Source: Gordonibacter sp. An230 (GTDB lineage Bacteria > Actinomycetota > Coriobacteriia > Coriobacteriales > Eggerthellaceae). From it: DNA of 64,000 bases. Below are positions 45,675 to 56,385 of the stretch, piece by piece; the stretch's first letter is position 1, and each line of letters opens with the position of its first letter. The position numbers and the translations under genes were made by a program. The notes under the pieces were generated by a model. The model ran no database searches. It was given only the letters and a program-made list of their open reading frames with translations, and was not told where the DNA came from. The stretch is taken from contig NZ_NFJP01000001.1 of assembly GCF_002159915.1 (NCBI RefSeq), forward strand, positions 62,001-126,000. The letters run 5' to 3'.

Positions 45675-47107
45675 TGCCGGAGGAGAGCTACTTACTGTGA
45701 GGTTTCGATTTTCGAACCTTCAAGTACGTTCCTTTCCTTGGCCAATAAAAAAACCGCACGTGCTGCTGCCAGTCGTTGCGGGTTCTCCATGCTGCGATGG
45801 TGCGTCGCAAGGGGTTCGAACCTTGCGGTGTGCCGACTCGTGGCATCGCCTACCTCGTCGTCAGCGACCAAAACCAGCGTGCATATGATACATGCAATCG
45901 TGCCGGAACGCAACGATAGTGCAGGAAAACGGCTGTATTTCATATGTTTGCGAAAAACGGCGATGCCGCGTCCCGCCGCTTCGGGAAGGCTTGCGAGTCG
46001 ATTCGCGGGTCGTCCTCGATGCTGCCGGCCCTAGCTCAATATGCAACCGGCGCTTCGGGGAGCAATCGCGGTCTGCGAAGCAGGAGGCGGGTCCGTTCAA
46101 TGATCGCCTCGGCGATCGGGCTTGTGAAAGGAAGGACGCTTTTCGCCGCCAATATTGCGTATGCCGTCCATGTCGCCGAAGCGGATTGTTTCGGGGAGGG
46201 AGGAGGTGAAGCCCGGCGGTCGCTCTTCCAATGCGCTTGCCGCAAAAGGCGCAACCGTCAGTGCGACCGTAACGGTGGATGTGCCGGTCATCAACGATCT
46301 TGCCATCTGTTTTGATGCGCGTTCGTCGAACATCAGGGCGGTAAATACGGCTTCGGCTTCGTCGGCAAAGTGGCGGGTGTCACCGAAAACGAAGAGGCGA
46401 TAGCAAACGGAAGGATCGATAGGCCCTTTGTAAACGCCATTGCCTTTGACCTCTATACCGCAGCCCTCGTGAAGCGACTGCGCTTTGGCGAAGCGCTCGA
46501 AGACAGATTGAAGCCAGAACTGCAAGAATCAAAGGCCAAGAGCTTTCTTGTGATCGAAGATCCCCGGCCTTCGAGGGTGAAAATCAAAGAGATTGACCTC
46601 TCGATGGCGGCAGCTGCCGGGAGATCGAAACAGAGGTCTCTGACTTCATTGCAAGTAGGTTTTCCTCATCTGTCCCTGTCTTCTTCGGCTGGCATATGCT
46701 TCAAGTTGCGATCGCAAGCTTCCCGCGACGAATGCGTCGCCGAAGAGGGTGCTTGGACGGCCCTGCACGGTTGTCGGCAGGTCGCGGCGTGCTCGTCTTG
46801 GGCGGAGGCGGTCGAACTTGAAAGGCCACGCATGTGGGCGGAGCGAGGCGCCGCCTTCGCTGGTTCGGCGGGCGTTCAGGAGGAATCGAAACCGAATGCA
46901 AAGGAGCACGCTATCAAATATTTTCTTCGCTTACTTGTCAAAATTGCCTTAGCGCGCTCTTTTAATGCGTGCTATTCTACATCCGACTCATACATTCAAC
47001 CTTCCTGTGCGGATCGCACTTGCGGTTGAGGGAGGGGTGGGGCTGCGCATCCTCCGACAGAGCGGATGCTGCCCTGCCAACGACGAGAGAAAGAAAGGGA
47101 ATGCGGC
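45675..47107. other. 1.4 kb spacer, possibly with a decayed gene
   Basis: Inverted repeat CGCAAGG/CCTTGCG around 45807-45826. Minus-strand frame 46097-46525 (142 codons) has a more balanced composition than the usual shadows but no recognisable motif or start. The promoter of the surface protein gene should lie near 46950. Confidence 0.45.
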
Positions 47108-50100
47108 ATGAAGAAGCACGACCAGACGCTGGCGCGCAAGGCGACCGCCGTCGGCGTGGCGCTTGTCTGCGCGTTCGGCATGGTGCCTTCAGGGGCCTAC
47201 GCAGGCTCGTCTTCGTCTATTGAGCAGACGGGGGGGGGGTCTAATCTCGGCCAATGACGCCGAGGTTTCCGCGATGCCGGACGGCGTCGCGGAGGCCGGC
47301 AAGGCCGGTGAGGTCTCGCTGGCAGAAGCGTTTCCCAACGAGGCGTTCCGCGAATACGTCGCCGACCGTTTCGATCAGGACGGCAACGGCTCGCTCAGCG
47401 AGGAGGAAATCACCCAGGCGATCTCCATCTATATCACCGATGCCGAGATGGCGGGCGCCATTACAGATCTTACGGGCATCGAAACCTTGACGAATCTCAG
47501 TGATGTCACGATTTATGGGCTTGGCGCAGCGAATGTGGATTTGACCGGCAACGAGAACGTGACGTTCCTCGACATCTCGAACTCGCCCGCGGTGACGACG
47601 CTCGATATCTCCAATTGTTATCTCCTGACGAACTTGTCGATACAGAACACGGGTATCTCAGAGCTCGAGCTGCTCGACAGCGTGCGTTATCAGCTGTTTA
47701 TCGGCGGCTCTCGGATCAATGGCCTGGATGTGCCATCTAGAGCGGTGCAAATTACCCTCGATGCGGAGGGCGGCACGCCTCTCGCGTGGCTGAGCTCCGC
47801 CAATAAATACATGACCGTTCAGGCCGAAGAGAGCGTGGGCGGCAGCGCTTCCGAGATCGAGGAGTACTCCTCTACGGTTCCCGTGAAGGCTGCCGAGGAC
47901 GGCACGGTCAACCTCGAAGAATCGTTCCCGGGCCTCGATCCGAGCAAAGTTGACGGCGTCGTGGGCGCCGACTACGACAAAGCCACGGGCGTCCTCTCCA
48001 ACGTAACCGACACGGTGACCTACACCTATGAAACCGGCATCAACGACTTCACGCTCAACGTCACGCTCAACGTGGACACGTCCGATGTTCCCGTGCCGCC
48101 GGGCATCAACATCGCCGAGGCCTTCGCGAACGACGATTCGTTGCGCGAGTACTTCGAAAAGGTGAAAGACGAGAATGGGGACGGCTATCTGAGCGAGGAG
48201 GAGGTCGCCTCCATCTACGAGGACGGCGTCTGGCTCGACGCCATTGACGGAGGGGTTGGCGGCTGGTTCCCTGGCGGCGTTGAATCGCTCGACGACTTGG
48301 TGACGAATCTTCCCGGCCTCACGATTCTCCATGCTGGCAAAAACGCCATCCCGGGCGCCGATCTCACGGGGCTCGAGCAGCTCAGCAACCTCGATATGAC
48401 GGACGGCGAGGGCGGCAGCACGAGCCTCGGCTGGCTCAACGTTGACGGGCTCGAGAACCTCACGGCCGATAAGTGCATCCTGCCCACCACCACCAAGGCG
48501 CTCGAGCTTGCAAACGACGATCCGCGCACCACGAACCTCAAGACGCTCTTCCCGGGCATCGACCTTTCCAAGGTGGAGAACCCGCGTGGCGCTGGCGTCT
48601 ACGACGCGAAGACGGGCGAGCTGAGCGATCTTCTAGGTGGCGGCACGTTCACCTACACCTACAATGCCGGTACCATTGCGGATGGTCAGAAGGTCACGTT
48701 CGACGTGAACATTGAGGTTGCGGTCGAGGACACAGACGTTTCCGTCGACCCGATGAGTTTCCCCGACGATGCGTGGCGCTCCTATGTTGAGACGAATCTC
48801 GACAAAGACGGGGTTCAGAACTCCCTCACCGAGTATGAACGCTCGCTGGTCACCGAGCTTTCTGGTCTGCCTGAGGGCATCGAGGACCTCACGGGTATCG
48901 AGCATTTCGCAAACCTGGAGACGCTCGACTGCTCGGGGCTTTCGCTCGGGGCGCTCGACCTGTCGGGCAATTCCAAGCTGACGACGCTCGACTGCTCGGA
49001 CAACCAGCTCACGTCGCTCAGCCTTGAGCAGAACGCGGCGCTTTCTGCCATCAAGGTGGCGGGCAACCCGCTTATGTGGGTCAAATTGAGCCCCGAGGCC
49101 ACGATCACCGGATCCGACCTTGCGCAGGGCGGCGCGGGCTACGGTTTGACGGTGGATGGCGCGCCGTTCGACATGACTCTGTTTTTGCCAGGCATCGAGA
49201 TCGACCGGGTCAGCGACGTGGTGGGCGCAACGCTCACGGGCACCGAGCTTTCGGATTACTCCCAGGGAACGCCTGTCGCGTACAGCTACGACACCGGGGC
49301 CAAGGACGGCAGCGGCCAACCCGTGTTGTTCGCGGGCGAGCTCGACCTCACGGTGGGCGAACCCCAGTTCCCCGACCCTGTGTTCCAGGCGTACGTGAAC
49401 CGCAACTTCGAGAAGAACGGCCAGATCGGCCTGCAGCAGGACGAGCTTAAAGCCGTCAACAGCATCAACGTGAGCGGCTTGGGCATCAAGAGCCTTGAGG
49501 GCATCGAGCTGTTCACCGAACTGACGTCGCTTGATTGCTCGAACAACCAGCTTACCGAACTTGATGTCGCGCATAACACCAAGCTTGCAAGCCTCAACTG
49601 CTCGCACAACCAGCTGAGCGCGTTCAACCTTGCCAACACGGGTGGCAGCGCTGTTTCGACCAACATGCTTACGCAGCTCGATCTTTCGTACAACGAACTG
49701 CGCACCGTCGATCTGACGCAGCTGTGCAACGCCTCTGCGGGCGACGAGACGGTTACGGCGACGGTCAACCTCGAGGGCAACGACGCGCTGGTGGGAGTTG
49801 ACTTCCCGCCCAGCAGCAAGATTCACGTCGATGCGACCCTGCCGCAGGACAACGTGATCGACATTCCCCTGCCGGCAGGCGCGACGAGCTTTAATGTGAC
49901 GGACGAGCCGCTCGGTGTTGCTCCGTCCAACGTCTCCCTGCGGGGCGTGGAAGGCCACGTGGGCTACGATATGGCCACCGGCGAGGCTTCGGGTGTGGTT
50001 CACGGCGAGGCCATCATCATGACGTACCGTACTCACGGCTACGATGCGGACGGCGCGGCTATCGACTACGAGGTCACTTTGAACCCCGTGGTGGACGGCG

Positions 50101-51950
50101 GCGAGGTGGATCCGGGCATCGAGATCAGCGAGGCCAACTTCCCCGACGCGGCCCTGCGCGACTTTTTGGGCGGCTACGACGAGAACGGCAACGGCTTCCT
50201 GAACGAGGACGAGCAGCAGGCGCTCACCTCGCTGAACGTCAGCGGCAACGCGGACATCAAGAGCCTTGCCGGCATCGAGAAGCTGACAACCGTCAAATAT
50301 CTCGACATCAGCAACACCACGGGCATTGAGGCGCTCGACGTGTCCGCCATGCCCAGCCTGCAAATGCTCACGGCTCAAACCTCCGCCCTCAAGACGCTTG
50401 AGCTGGGCGAGGCTCCCGAGCTGGCAACGGTGAACCTGCTCGACTCGCAGGTGGAGAGCTTGGACATCGCGGGCTGTAAGAAGCTGGGATCGCTTTCGGC
50501 GGCGGGCAATCCGCTCACGAGCATCGCCATCGGCTCCCAGCCGGCGCTCGGCACGCTGGAGCTGGGCGGCACGGGCATCGCCGAGCTTGACGTGACGGGC
50601 TGCCCGAAGTTGCAGAACCTCAATTTCGACCAGACCGACGTGACTTCCATCGATCTCTCGCAGTGCCCCGAGCTCATGCACCTGTACTGCGGAAACGCGG
50701 CCATCGAGAGCCTGGATGTGACGGCCAACACGAAGCTCGAGATTCTGTGGGCTCCCGCGTCCCAGCTCTCCGGGCTCAAGATTGCGCCGGAGAACGATCC
50801 TGCGTTCAAGACGATCTACGTTTCGGGCACGCCTATGACCGATCTGGACGTCTCGATGCTGCCGCATCTTGAGGAGCTTCAGATGGAGGGCCTGGGCAAG
50901 GGCGTCGCCGGCTACGACATGGTGGGCTACGACACGACGGCGAACACCAACCTCTCGCTGCTTGAGATTGCGAACAACAACCTGGCGTGGATGCACATGG
51001 CCGACAACGAGACCACGAGGACGACCATGAGCCCCGGCTACTTCGACCTGGGGCTTCTGGACGACACGTTCGACATCGAGGAGAGGTTCCCCGGCCTGGA
51101 CGCCTCGCGCATCCGCTCCGTGGAGGGGGCCGTGCTCGACGGCTCCACGATGAGCGGCTACCGCGAGGGCGCGCCCATCGTGTACACGTACTACTGCGGG
51201 CGCTCGGGCGGCGACGCCGACTCGGGCGCCCCGGCGCCGGGCGACCAGATCCTCACGGTGACGCTGGACTTCCGCACGATCGGGGTGCGCATCGTCGAGG
51301 ACCTGAGCCGCCCGTGCGACGGCGCGCCGGTGCACGACCCCGCGACCGAGGTGCAGGGCGGCGCCGGCGAGCCCGAGCTCGCCTGGTACGAGCGCGACGG
51401 GGCCGCCGAGGGCGGCTGGCGCCTGCTGGACGGCCCGCCGAGCATGGCGGGCGACTACAAGGTCGTGGCGACCGTCCGGGGCGCCGCCGACGACGGGACG
51501 CCCGTCGTCAAGTCCGACGAGCGCCTGTTCACGATCTCGCGGAGCCCCAGCTCCATCGTGATCGAGGGCGACCTGTCCAAGGTCGAGGACGGCGAGCCCG
51601 TGGGGCTGCCGCCCTACAGCCAGACGGGCACCAAGGTCCCGCCGACGTGGACGTGGTGGGCCCTCGGGCCCGACGGCTCCTGGCGCAGGCTCGACGCCGC
51701 CCCGAGCGAGCCCGGCGACTACAGGCTCGTGGGCGAGGTGGCGGGCAACCGCTGCTACGAGGGCGCCCGCGTGGAGCAGGGGTTCTCCATCCGGGCCGAG
51801 GCCGAGCCCGCCCCGCCCGCCCCCGAGGGGCCCGCGGCGCCCCTGCCCGCCGCGGGCGACGCCGCGGGCCCGCTGGCGGCCGCGCTCGGCGCGCTCTGCG
51901 CCGCCCTGGCCGCCCTGGCCGCCGCGAGGCGGGCCCTCGGGCGCCCCTAG
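47108..51950 (+). CDS. Giant LRR/EF-hand surface protein, out of frame at a ten-G tract (phase OFF)
   Basis: ATG 47108 (after AAAGGGAATG) opens a clear signal peptide, MKKHDQTLARK, then a hydrophobic core ending SGAYAGSSS. The frame then meets ten G at 47230-47239 and stops at 47255. The rest of the protein is open in another frame to 51950. Removing one G (or adding two) joins them into about 1,613 residues. The body has five modules that start FPD..FR.YV followed by EF-hand-like loops (DQDGNGSLSEEE, DENGNGFLNEDE), each leading into leucine-rich repeats (LTSLDCSNNQLT). Two Ig-like domains follow, and the end has LPAAGD, a hydrophobic helix and arginines, a sortase-like signal. As sequenced, only a 49-residue peptide would be made. 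Confidence 0.82.
47230..47239 (+). repeat. Ten-G slippage tract (out of frame)
   Basis: G10 lies about 122 bp after the ATG, just past the signal peptide. With nine G the two frames join. Confidence 0.85.
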
Positions 51951-52495
51951 CCCCAGCGGCCGGCGCGCCGCGGGGCCCGGCCGGGAGGGGGTGGCTCGTT
52001 TTTGGGCTTTCTTCGCTTAGAACGCCCATCGCGGTGGCGGATCGGTGTTTGCGGTCTCTGCCTCCATCGTAGCCGAAGCAGTTGCATCGCGCTTCTCGCA
52101 TTTGGAGCCGGATGGCTCGTCGCTGCTCCATTCTGCGGGAAGCGCATCGGCTTCACCTGCGCTGACTGAGATCTCGCGCCTCTCTGCCGAAGTTCCCTAC
52201 GACGGTGTTGCGACTTTCATGTTGAAAGGAGATGCGGCGGTCTCTGCCGATTCGGCGGGAAGCTCGCTGGGCGCATTCAGCAGAAGTCGCTTGTTGGTGC
52301 TGATTAAGCGCTTTTTCGAAGGTCGCACTCGGCATCTTTAGCCTATCTCGAAACCAAGTTAGAACGTTCTTGAGTGCGTATGCAAAATCTCCATGCAGGG
52401 AGAGAGAAAATAATATTGCAACGAAACATGGAAAGGCGTTTGAACCGAGTTAGTGGGCCAATTTCGGCGATTTTTGGTCAAAACGTCCCTGTAAA
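51951..52495. other. Spacer, no gene seen
   Basis: Several CTCTGCCGA-type short repeats at about 52180-52250; no supported gene. Confidence 0.45.
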
Positions 52496-52529
52496 ACAAA
52501 AAATCAGAGCCTAAAAACCGGCTCTGATC
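52496..52529 (-). terminator. Rho-independent terminator of tRNA-Arg
   Basis: On the minus strand ATCAGAGCC pairs with GGCTCTGAT, followed by TTTTTTG. Confidence 0.9.
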
Positions 52530-52541
52530 TAGGATGACAAG

Positions 52542-52618
52542 TGGTGCGCCGTGAGGGATTCGAACCCCCGACGTACTGATTCGTAGTCAGTCCCTCTATC
52601 CAGCTGAGGTAACGGCGC
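52542..52618 (-). tRNA. tRNA-Arg (ACG)
   Basis: The minus strand gives acceptor GCGCCGT with ACGGCGC, D-arm CTCAGCTGGATAGAG, anticodon loop CTACGAA with anticodon ACG (read as ICG after TadA editing), T-arm GGTTCGAATCC and CCA. The tadA gene lies at the end of this window. Confidence 0.96.
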
Positions 52619-52833
52619 ACGTCGAAACAGCAAAGGTTATTATGCCGGTTTGGCGATCACCTGTCAATGAGAAATTGCGAAATCCGCGAAAACGAAAGCC
52701 GACAAAAGTTTGAAGCAAGGAAGATGAGGGAGTATTGGCGCAGGTTCGAAGCACGACGGTAGCCATCGGCCGGTCGACGGGTGCTGGTTGCCGACCGGCA
52801 TCGTTTCCGCCTTGCGTTCTTCCCCTCGCTCTC

Positions 52834-53631
52834 TCACACGCTCAGGTCGCGATGGGCGAACACGGCTACGGCGACGGCGAACAGCGCGATGGCGGCGACG
52901 AGCAGTACCACGGCGCCGCTGGCCGCCGTTGTCTCGCCTGCGGCCAAGCCATAGTAATCGAACAAGGAAAGCGGGTTGGCGTTTTCCAGGAACTCCAGCT
53001 TGTCGCTTACCTGCGAGACCATTTGCATGAGAAAGAACAAGATGCTCAATGCCCCGCCCGCCCATAGTGCTGCCGCGGTGTTCGGGAAGAGGCATGCCGA
53101 GAGAAAGCACAGGCTTGCCAGCGCCAACCACAGTGCGAGCAGGCCTGCGTTCACCCGCAGCAGCGCTTGCATGTCCAGCTCGCCGGGGAACAACGCTTCG
53201 GAAACTCCCACCTCCAACGATGTGACCACCACTGCAAGGCCCGCCAGGATGGTCGTCATCACGCCGATCATCGTGCATGCGATGCACGTGCGGCTGTTCG
53301 GCGTGGCAAGCAGGTACGCCATGGAGCCGCGGTCGAGGTGACGCACCATCACCTTGTTCGTCATGATCAGGATGAGCACGAGCACAAACGCGGTCAACAG
53401 AAACCCGTACAGGTAGTTCAGCATGAAGTCGATGAGGGTGGTGGTTTGCGTCGACATTCCGAACGCGGCGAACACCTCGGGCATGCTTTGCATCATCGCA
53501 TCGAGGCTCTTGCCCAGCTCCGGATCGTACATGCTGACGATCATGCCGATATACAAGGCGAGCACGGCGGCGATGATGCCGCCAGAAGGCAGGACGGCGC
53601 GCAGTTCCTTCGTAAACAGCGTCTTATTCAT
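52834..53631 (-). CDS. ABC-2 type transporter permease
   Basis: The 265-residue protein has six hydrophobic segments with the first after a short basic N-terminus (MNKTLFTKELRAVLPSGG) and a large extracellular loop, the ABC-2 permease plan. The start at 53631 follows a GGAG site and overlaps the ATPase gene by eight bases. It is the membrane part of the TetR-ABC operon. The substrate is unknown; drugs or peptides are usual for this type. Confidence 0.9.
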   Translation of the reverse strand: MNKTLFTKELRAVLPSGGIIAAVLALYIGMIVSMYDPELGKSLDAMMQSMPEVFAAFGMSTQTTTLIDFMLNYLYGFLLTAFVLVLILIMTNKVMVRHLDRGSMAYLLATPNSRTCIACTMIGVMTTILAGLAVVVTSLEVGVSEALFPGELDMQALLRVNAGLLALWLALASLCFLSACLFPNTAAALWAGGALSILFFLMQMVSQVSDKLEFLENANPLSLFDYYGLAAGETTAASGAVVLLVAAIALFAVAVAVFAHRDLSV

Positions 53632-54736
53632 GGCGATCTCCTTCGATGTGCTTTTCGTCGTGACCCGTGCGGTTTTCGCGCTCTGCCCGCAGTGCTGCGG
53701 AAGGGCTCTTTCCGTTCTTCGCCCATTCTCTCCGCTTTGCCGAAGCGGGGAATTGACCGACGCCTTCGCTTGTCCCTCCTGCGTCGAAGGGCTTTTCGTG
53801 AGGCTTGTCGTCGGAAGTGCCGTAGAGGTGCATGAACAGCTCTTCGAGCGTTTGCTCGCGTGCCGTAAGATCGATGATTTCGTAGGCGGCGAGGTCTTTG
53901 ACGAATGCGTCGAGGTTTCCGGCCACGGTCGCTTCGACGCGAGTGGCTCCGACCGGGCAAAGCTGAAGGAGAAGCTTCGCGTCGGCATGCGCGCGGACGT
54001 AGCGGTCGCGTGTTGCGGTATCGGCAAAGGAGACGGAGAACACGCGCTTGCGCGATTTCCTCACATCGTCCATGCGCATGGATCCGGCCAGTCGACCTGC
54101 GCGGATGAACGCTACGTGGTCGCACGTGCGCTCAACTTCCTCGAACAGGTGCGACGACAAAAGAATGGTGGCACCGCGGCGTTTTTCCTGCAACACGAGG
54201 TCGATGAAGCGGCTTTGCATGAGCGGGTCGAGTCCGCTTGTGGGTTCGTCGAGCAGGACGATGTCGGGCGAGCCCATGAACGCGCAAACAAGGCCCACCT
54301 TCTGTTTCGTGCCCTTCGACATCTTGCGGATGCGCCGCGAAGGGTCGAGTTCGAAATAATCCACCAACTCCTTCATGCGCGTGCGGTCCTTTAGTTTCTT
54401 CATGCGGGCCATGAACTCCAAGAAGGCCGTTCCGGTCATCTCGTCCATGCAGGCGATCTCGCCTGGCAGGTATCCCAGATGCTCTTGGATGCGAGCGCGT
54501 TGGTCAAAGCAGCTCAAACCGTTTATGCGTGCCGTTCCCTCTTCGGGGCGAATGAAGCCCATGAGGGTGCGCATCGTCACGGTTTTGCCTGCTCCGTTCG
54601 GGCCTAGAAAGCCGAACGTTTCGCCACGGTGCACGGCAAGCGACACGTCGAACACGCCACGTCCTTCACCGTAATCCTTCTTGAGCCCTCGAATCTCGAT
54701 AAGGGGGTTGCTTGCGGGGTCGCCCGGTTGGCTCAT
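53624..54736 (-). CDS. ABC transporter ATP-binding protein
   Basis: The 370-residue ATPase shows Walker A GPNGAGKTVTM at about 46, the signature MSKGTKQKV at about 145 and Walker B DIVLLDEPTSGLD. A C-terminal extension of about 65 residues after residue 305 is charged and low complexity. The start at 54736 follows AGGAGGAGT and overlaps the TetR gene by four bases. It drives the permease encoded next. Confidence 0.95.
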   Translation of the reverse strand: MSQPGDPASNPLIEIRGLKKDYGEGRGVFDVSLAVHRGETFGFLGPNGAGKTVTMRTLMGFIRPEEGTARINGLSCFDQRARIQEHLGYLPGEIACMDEMTGTAFLEFMARMKKLKDRTRMKELVDYFELDPSRRIRKMSKGTKQKVGLVCAFMGSPDIVLLDEPTSGLDPLMQSRFIDLVLQEKRRGATILLSSHLFEEVERTCDHVAFIRAGRLAGSMRMDDVRKSRKRVFSVSFADTATRDRYVRAHADAKLLLQLCPVGATRVEATVAGNLDAFVKDLAAYEIIDLTAREQTLEELFMHLYGTSDDKPHEKPFDAGGTSEGVGQFPASAKRREWAKNGKSPSAALRAERENRTGHDEKHIEGDRHE

Positions 54737-55362
54737 CGATACTCCTCCTTGTACGAATAGGATCTCAGCATTTCGCACCAGCAGCGCATCTCGCCTATCA
54801 TATCGTCGATGTCGAGGCGTTTTCGGAGCGCGCGCTGTTGGTGCAGGTAGCCATCGGCGAGCCAGATGAGCATGTTCAGCACATGCTTCGGATCGACGTC
54901 GTCGCGGAATCGGTCGAATCGTACGTTTTTAAAGTACGTGGCGAACATCGGCTCAATCTGGCTTTGCGTCCAGCCGTTCATGGCATCTCGAACGTCTTTG
55001 TGCTCTGGGTAGAAGGCTCGGACGGAGAACTCCAGCAAATGCGGGAATGCGCCCAAGACCCTGCTCTTGCTTTCGGCTGCGTAGATGAGCAGGTCGAAGA
55101 AATCGTCGATCTCGTAGAATGCATCGTCCACGACGATTCGGGCCACTTTGTCTGTAAGGTGCTCCATGAGCGAGAGGTAGAGCTCCTTTTTGTTCTTGAA
55201 ATAGAAGAAAAGAAGCCCTTTCGATATGCCCGCGCGCCGCGCGATGGTCTCGGTGGATGCGTTTTTGTAGTCGTTCTGCCCAAACGTTTCGACGGCGGCG
55301 TGTACGATGGCGTCGCGCCGGTTTTCCGGTAGGGCATCGAACGCGTTGCGCGGCTTGTCCAA
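54733..55362 (-). CDS. TetR-family regulator of the ABC operon
   Basis: The 209-residue protein has the TetR helix-turn-helix (TETIARRAGISKGLLFFYFKNKKELYLSL) at about 38-66 and an all-helical C-terminal ligand domain. A clear AAGGAGG site precedes the start. As first gene of the three it is probably autoregulated from the palindrome at 55418-55431 and controls the efflux genes. The ligand is unknown. Confidence 0.93.
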   Translation of the reverse strand: MDKPRNAFDALPENRRDAIVHAAVETFGQNDYKNASTETIARRAGISKGLLFFYFKNKKELYLSLMEHLTDKVARIVVDDAFYEIDDFFDLLIYAAESKSRVLGAFPHLLEFSVRAFYPEHKDVRDAMNGWTQSQIEPMFATYFKNVRFDRFRDDVDPKHVLNMLIWLADGYLHQQRALRKRLDIDDMIGEMRCWCEMLRSYSYKEEYR

Positions 55363-55417
55363 GGGAGCCTCCTTTCATGGCCGTGCGTTGATCTGTCGGC
55401 GGAGCAACCTTTCCTGT

Positions 55418-55431
55418 TGACCGTTCGGTCA
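55418..55431. promoter_or_regulatory. Operator of the TetR-ABC operon
   Basis: TGACCGTTCGGTCA is an inverted repeat (TGACCG/CGGTCA with two central bases), 56 bp before the TetR start, a typical TetR-type operator. Confidence 0.75.
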
Positions 55432-56385
55432 GCAGATCGCGCTTCATATTACGCCGTTGACTATTTTTGGGAAGGGGGCACGGAGGTAATTTCAGGGGCT
55501 GTTTGAAGACGGGAAATGAGAAAGGCTTGAAACTGCCAGAAGCGCGAGATGGTGATCAATGAGGTTCCGTTCGGAATTCGGCGCAGCTGTTCTAGAGGGA
55601 AGGTTGCCGGAAGCGAGGGGGAAGGCCTGAAGCGAGGAAGACCGTCGGAAGCGTGAGGACTGCGGTCGGAAGCGCGGAATGCGGCTGATGGGCGGGTCGG
55701 TCGTGCGCAGACGCAAAAAGATCGTTCGGCAGCCACGGTGTCGGCCTCGATTTTCGCCCGATTATGCGCAGGTGCGGCACGGAAGGACCCTCCTTGCTAT
55801 AACGGGAACGCTTCCGAGAGGGCGTGCGACGGGGGGCGGCGAGCCTTGGCCGCGCGCTCGGGGGCGTTCGCATGCTCCCCGATGCGCGAGAAGCCGGCAA
55901 GGGAGGCAGGCGGGAAGGGAAGGGGCCTTCGCGAACTTGCCATCGGGCCGTGTCGATTCCGGTTTCGTGGAAAAGCCCTCTCTTCTGTCTCAAAATCCGC
56001 CAGGTTGCTATCACTACCTGAGGAAATGCAAGTTCTTCAGGGCGCGCCTTCTCCGTCAGGATTGCCTTGCTTTGAGAGTCGTCCTCGCGAATGGGCGAAA
56101 CGTTGCAGATGCTATTTCGCGTAATCGCATCGCGGTAGCAATCTGTCGAACACTGCGTCGCATAAATGCCGTTTGCCGCTGAACCAAGATTGACAGGGGC
56201 TATACCGGCCCGCCGCGCAAATCTCATCGTTGTTTCGGAGAGCCCTCTTGCATCGCGGGGCGGTCTTTCGTCTCGTCTGCTCGCTGGGAGTTCGATCCAA
56301 AATCCGGCGAATGCGCGTTCGTGTCATCTTGGTTCGGCAGCGAAAAGGCTCTGGCGCGCACCGGGTCGCCCATTCTTGACGGCGC
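55432..56385. other. 0.95 kb spacer, no gene seen
   Basis: Several GGAAGCG-type short repeats near 55610-55680. Frames are shadows without starts. Confidence 0.5.

Noticed and set aside
45675-45900. M-box magnesium riboswitch upstream of the magnesium operon
   Set aside because: The conserved M-box sequence elements could not be found on the minus strand; only the RBS hairpin is supported.
46097-46525. Minus-strand frame of 142 codons as a possible gene
   Set aside because: Composition is fair, but no start signal, no motif and no conserved neighbour could be found.
48633-51335. 900-codon minus-strand frame opposite the LRR protein
   Set aside because: Shadow of the repetitive LRR coding sequence; no start signal or domain.
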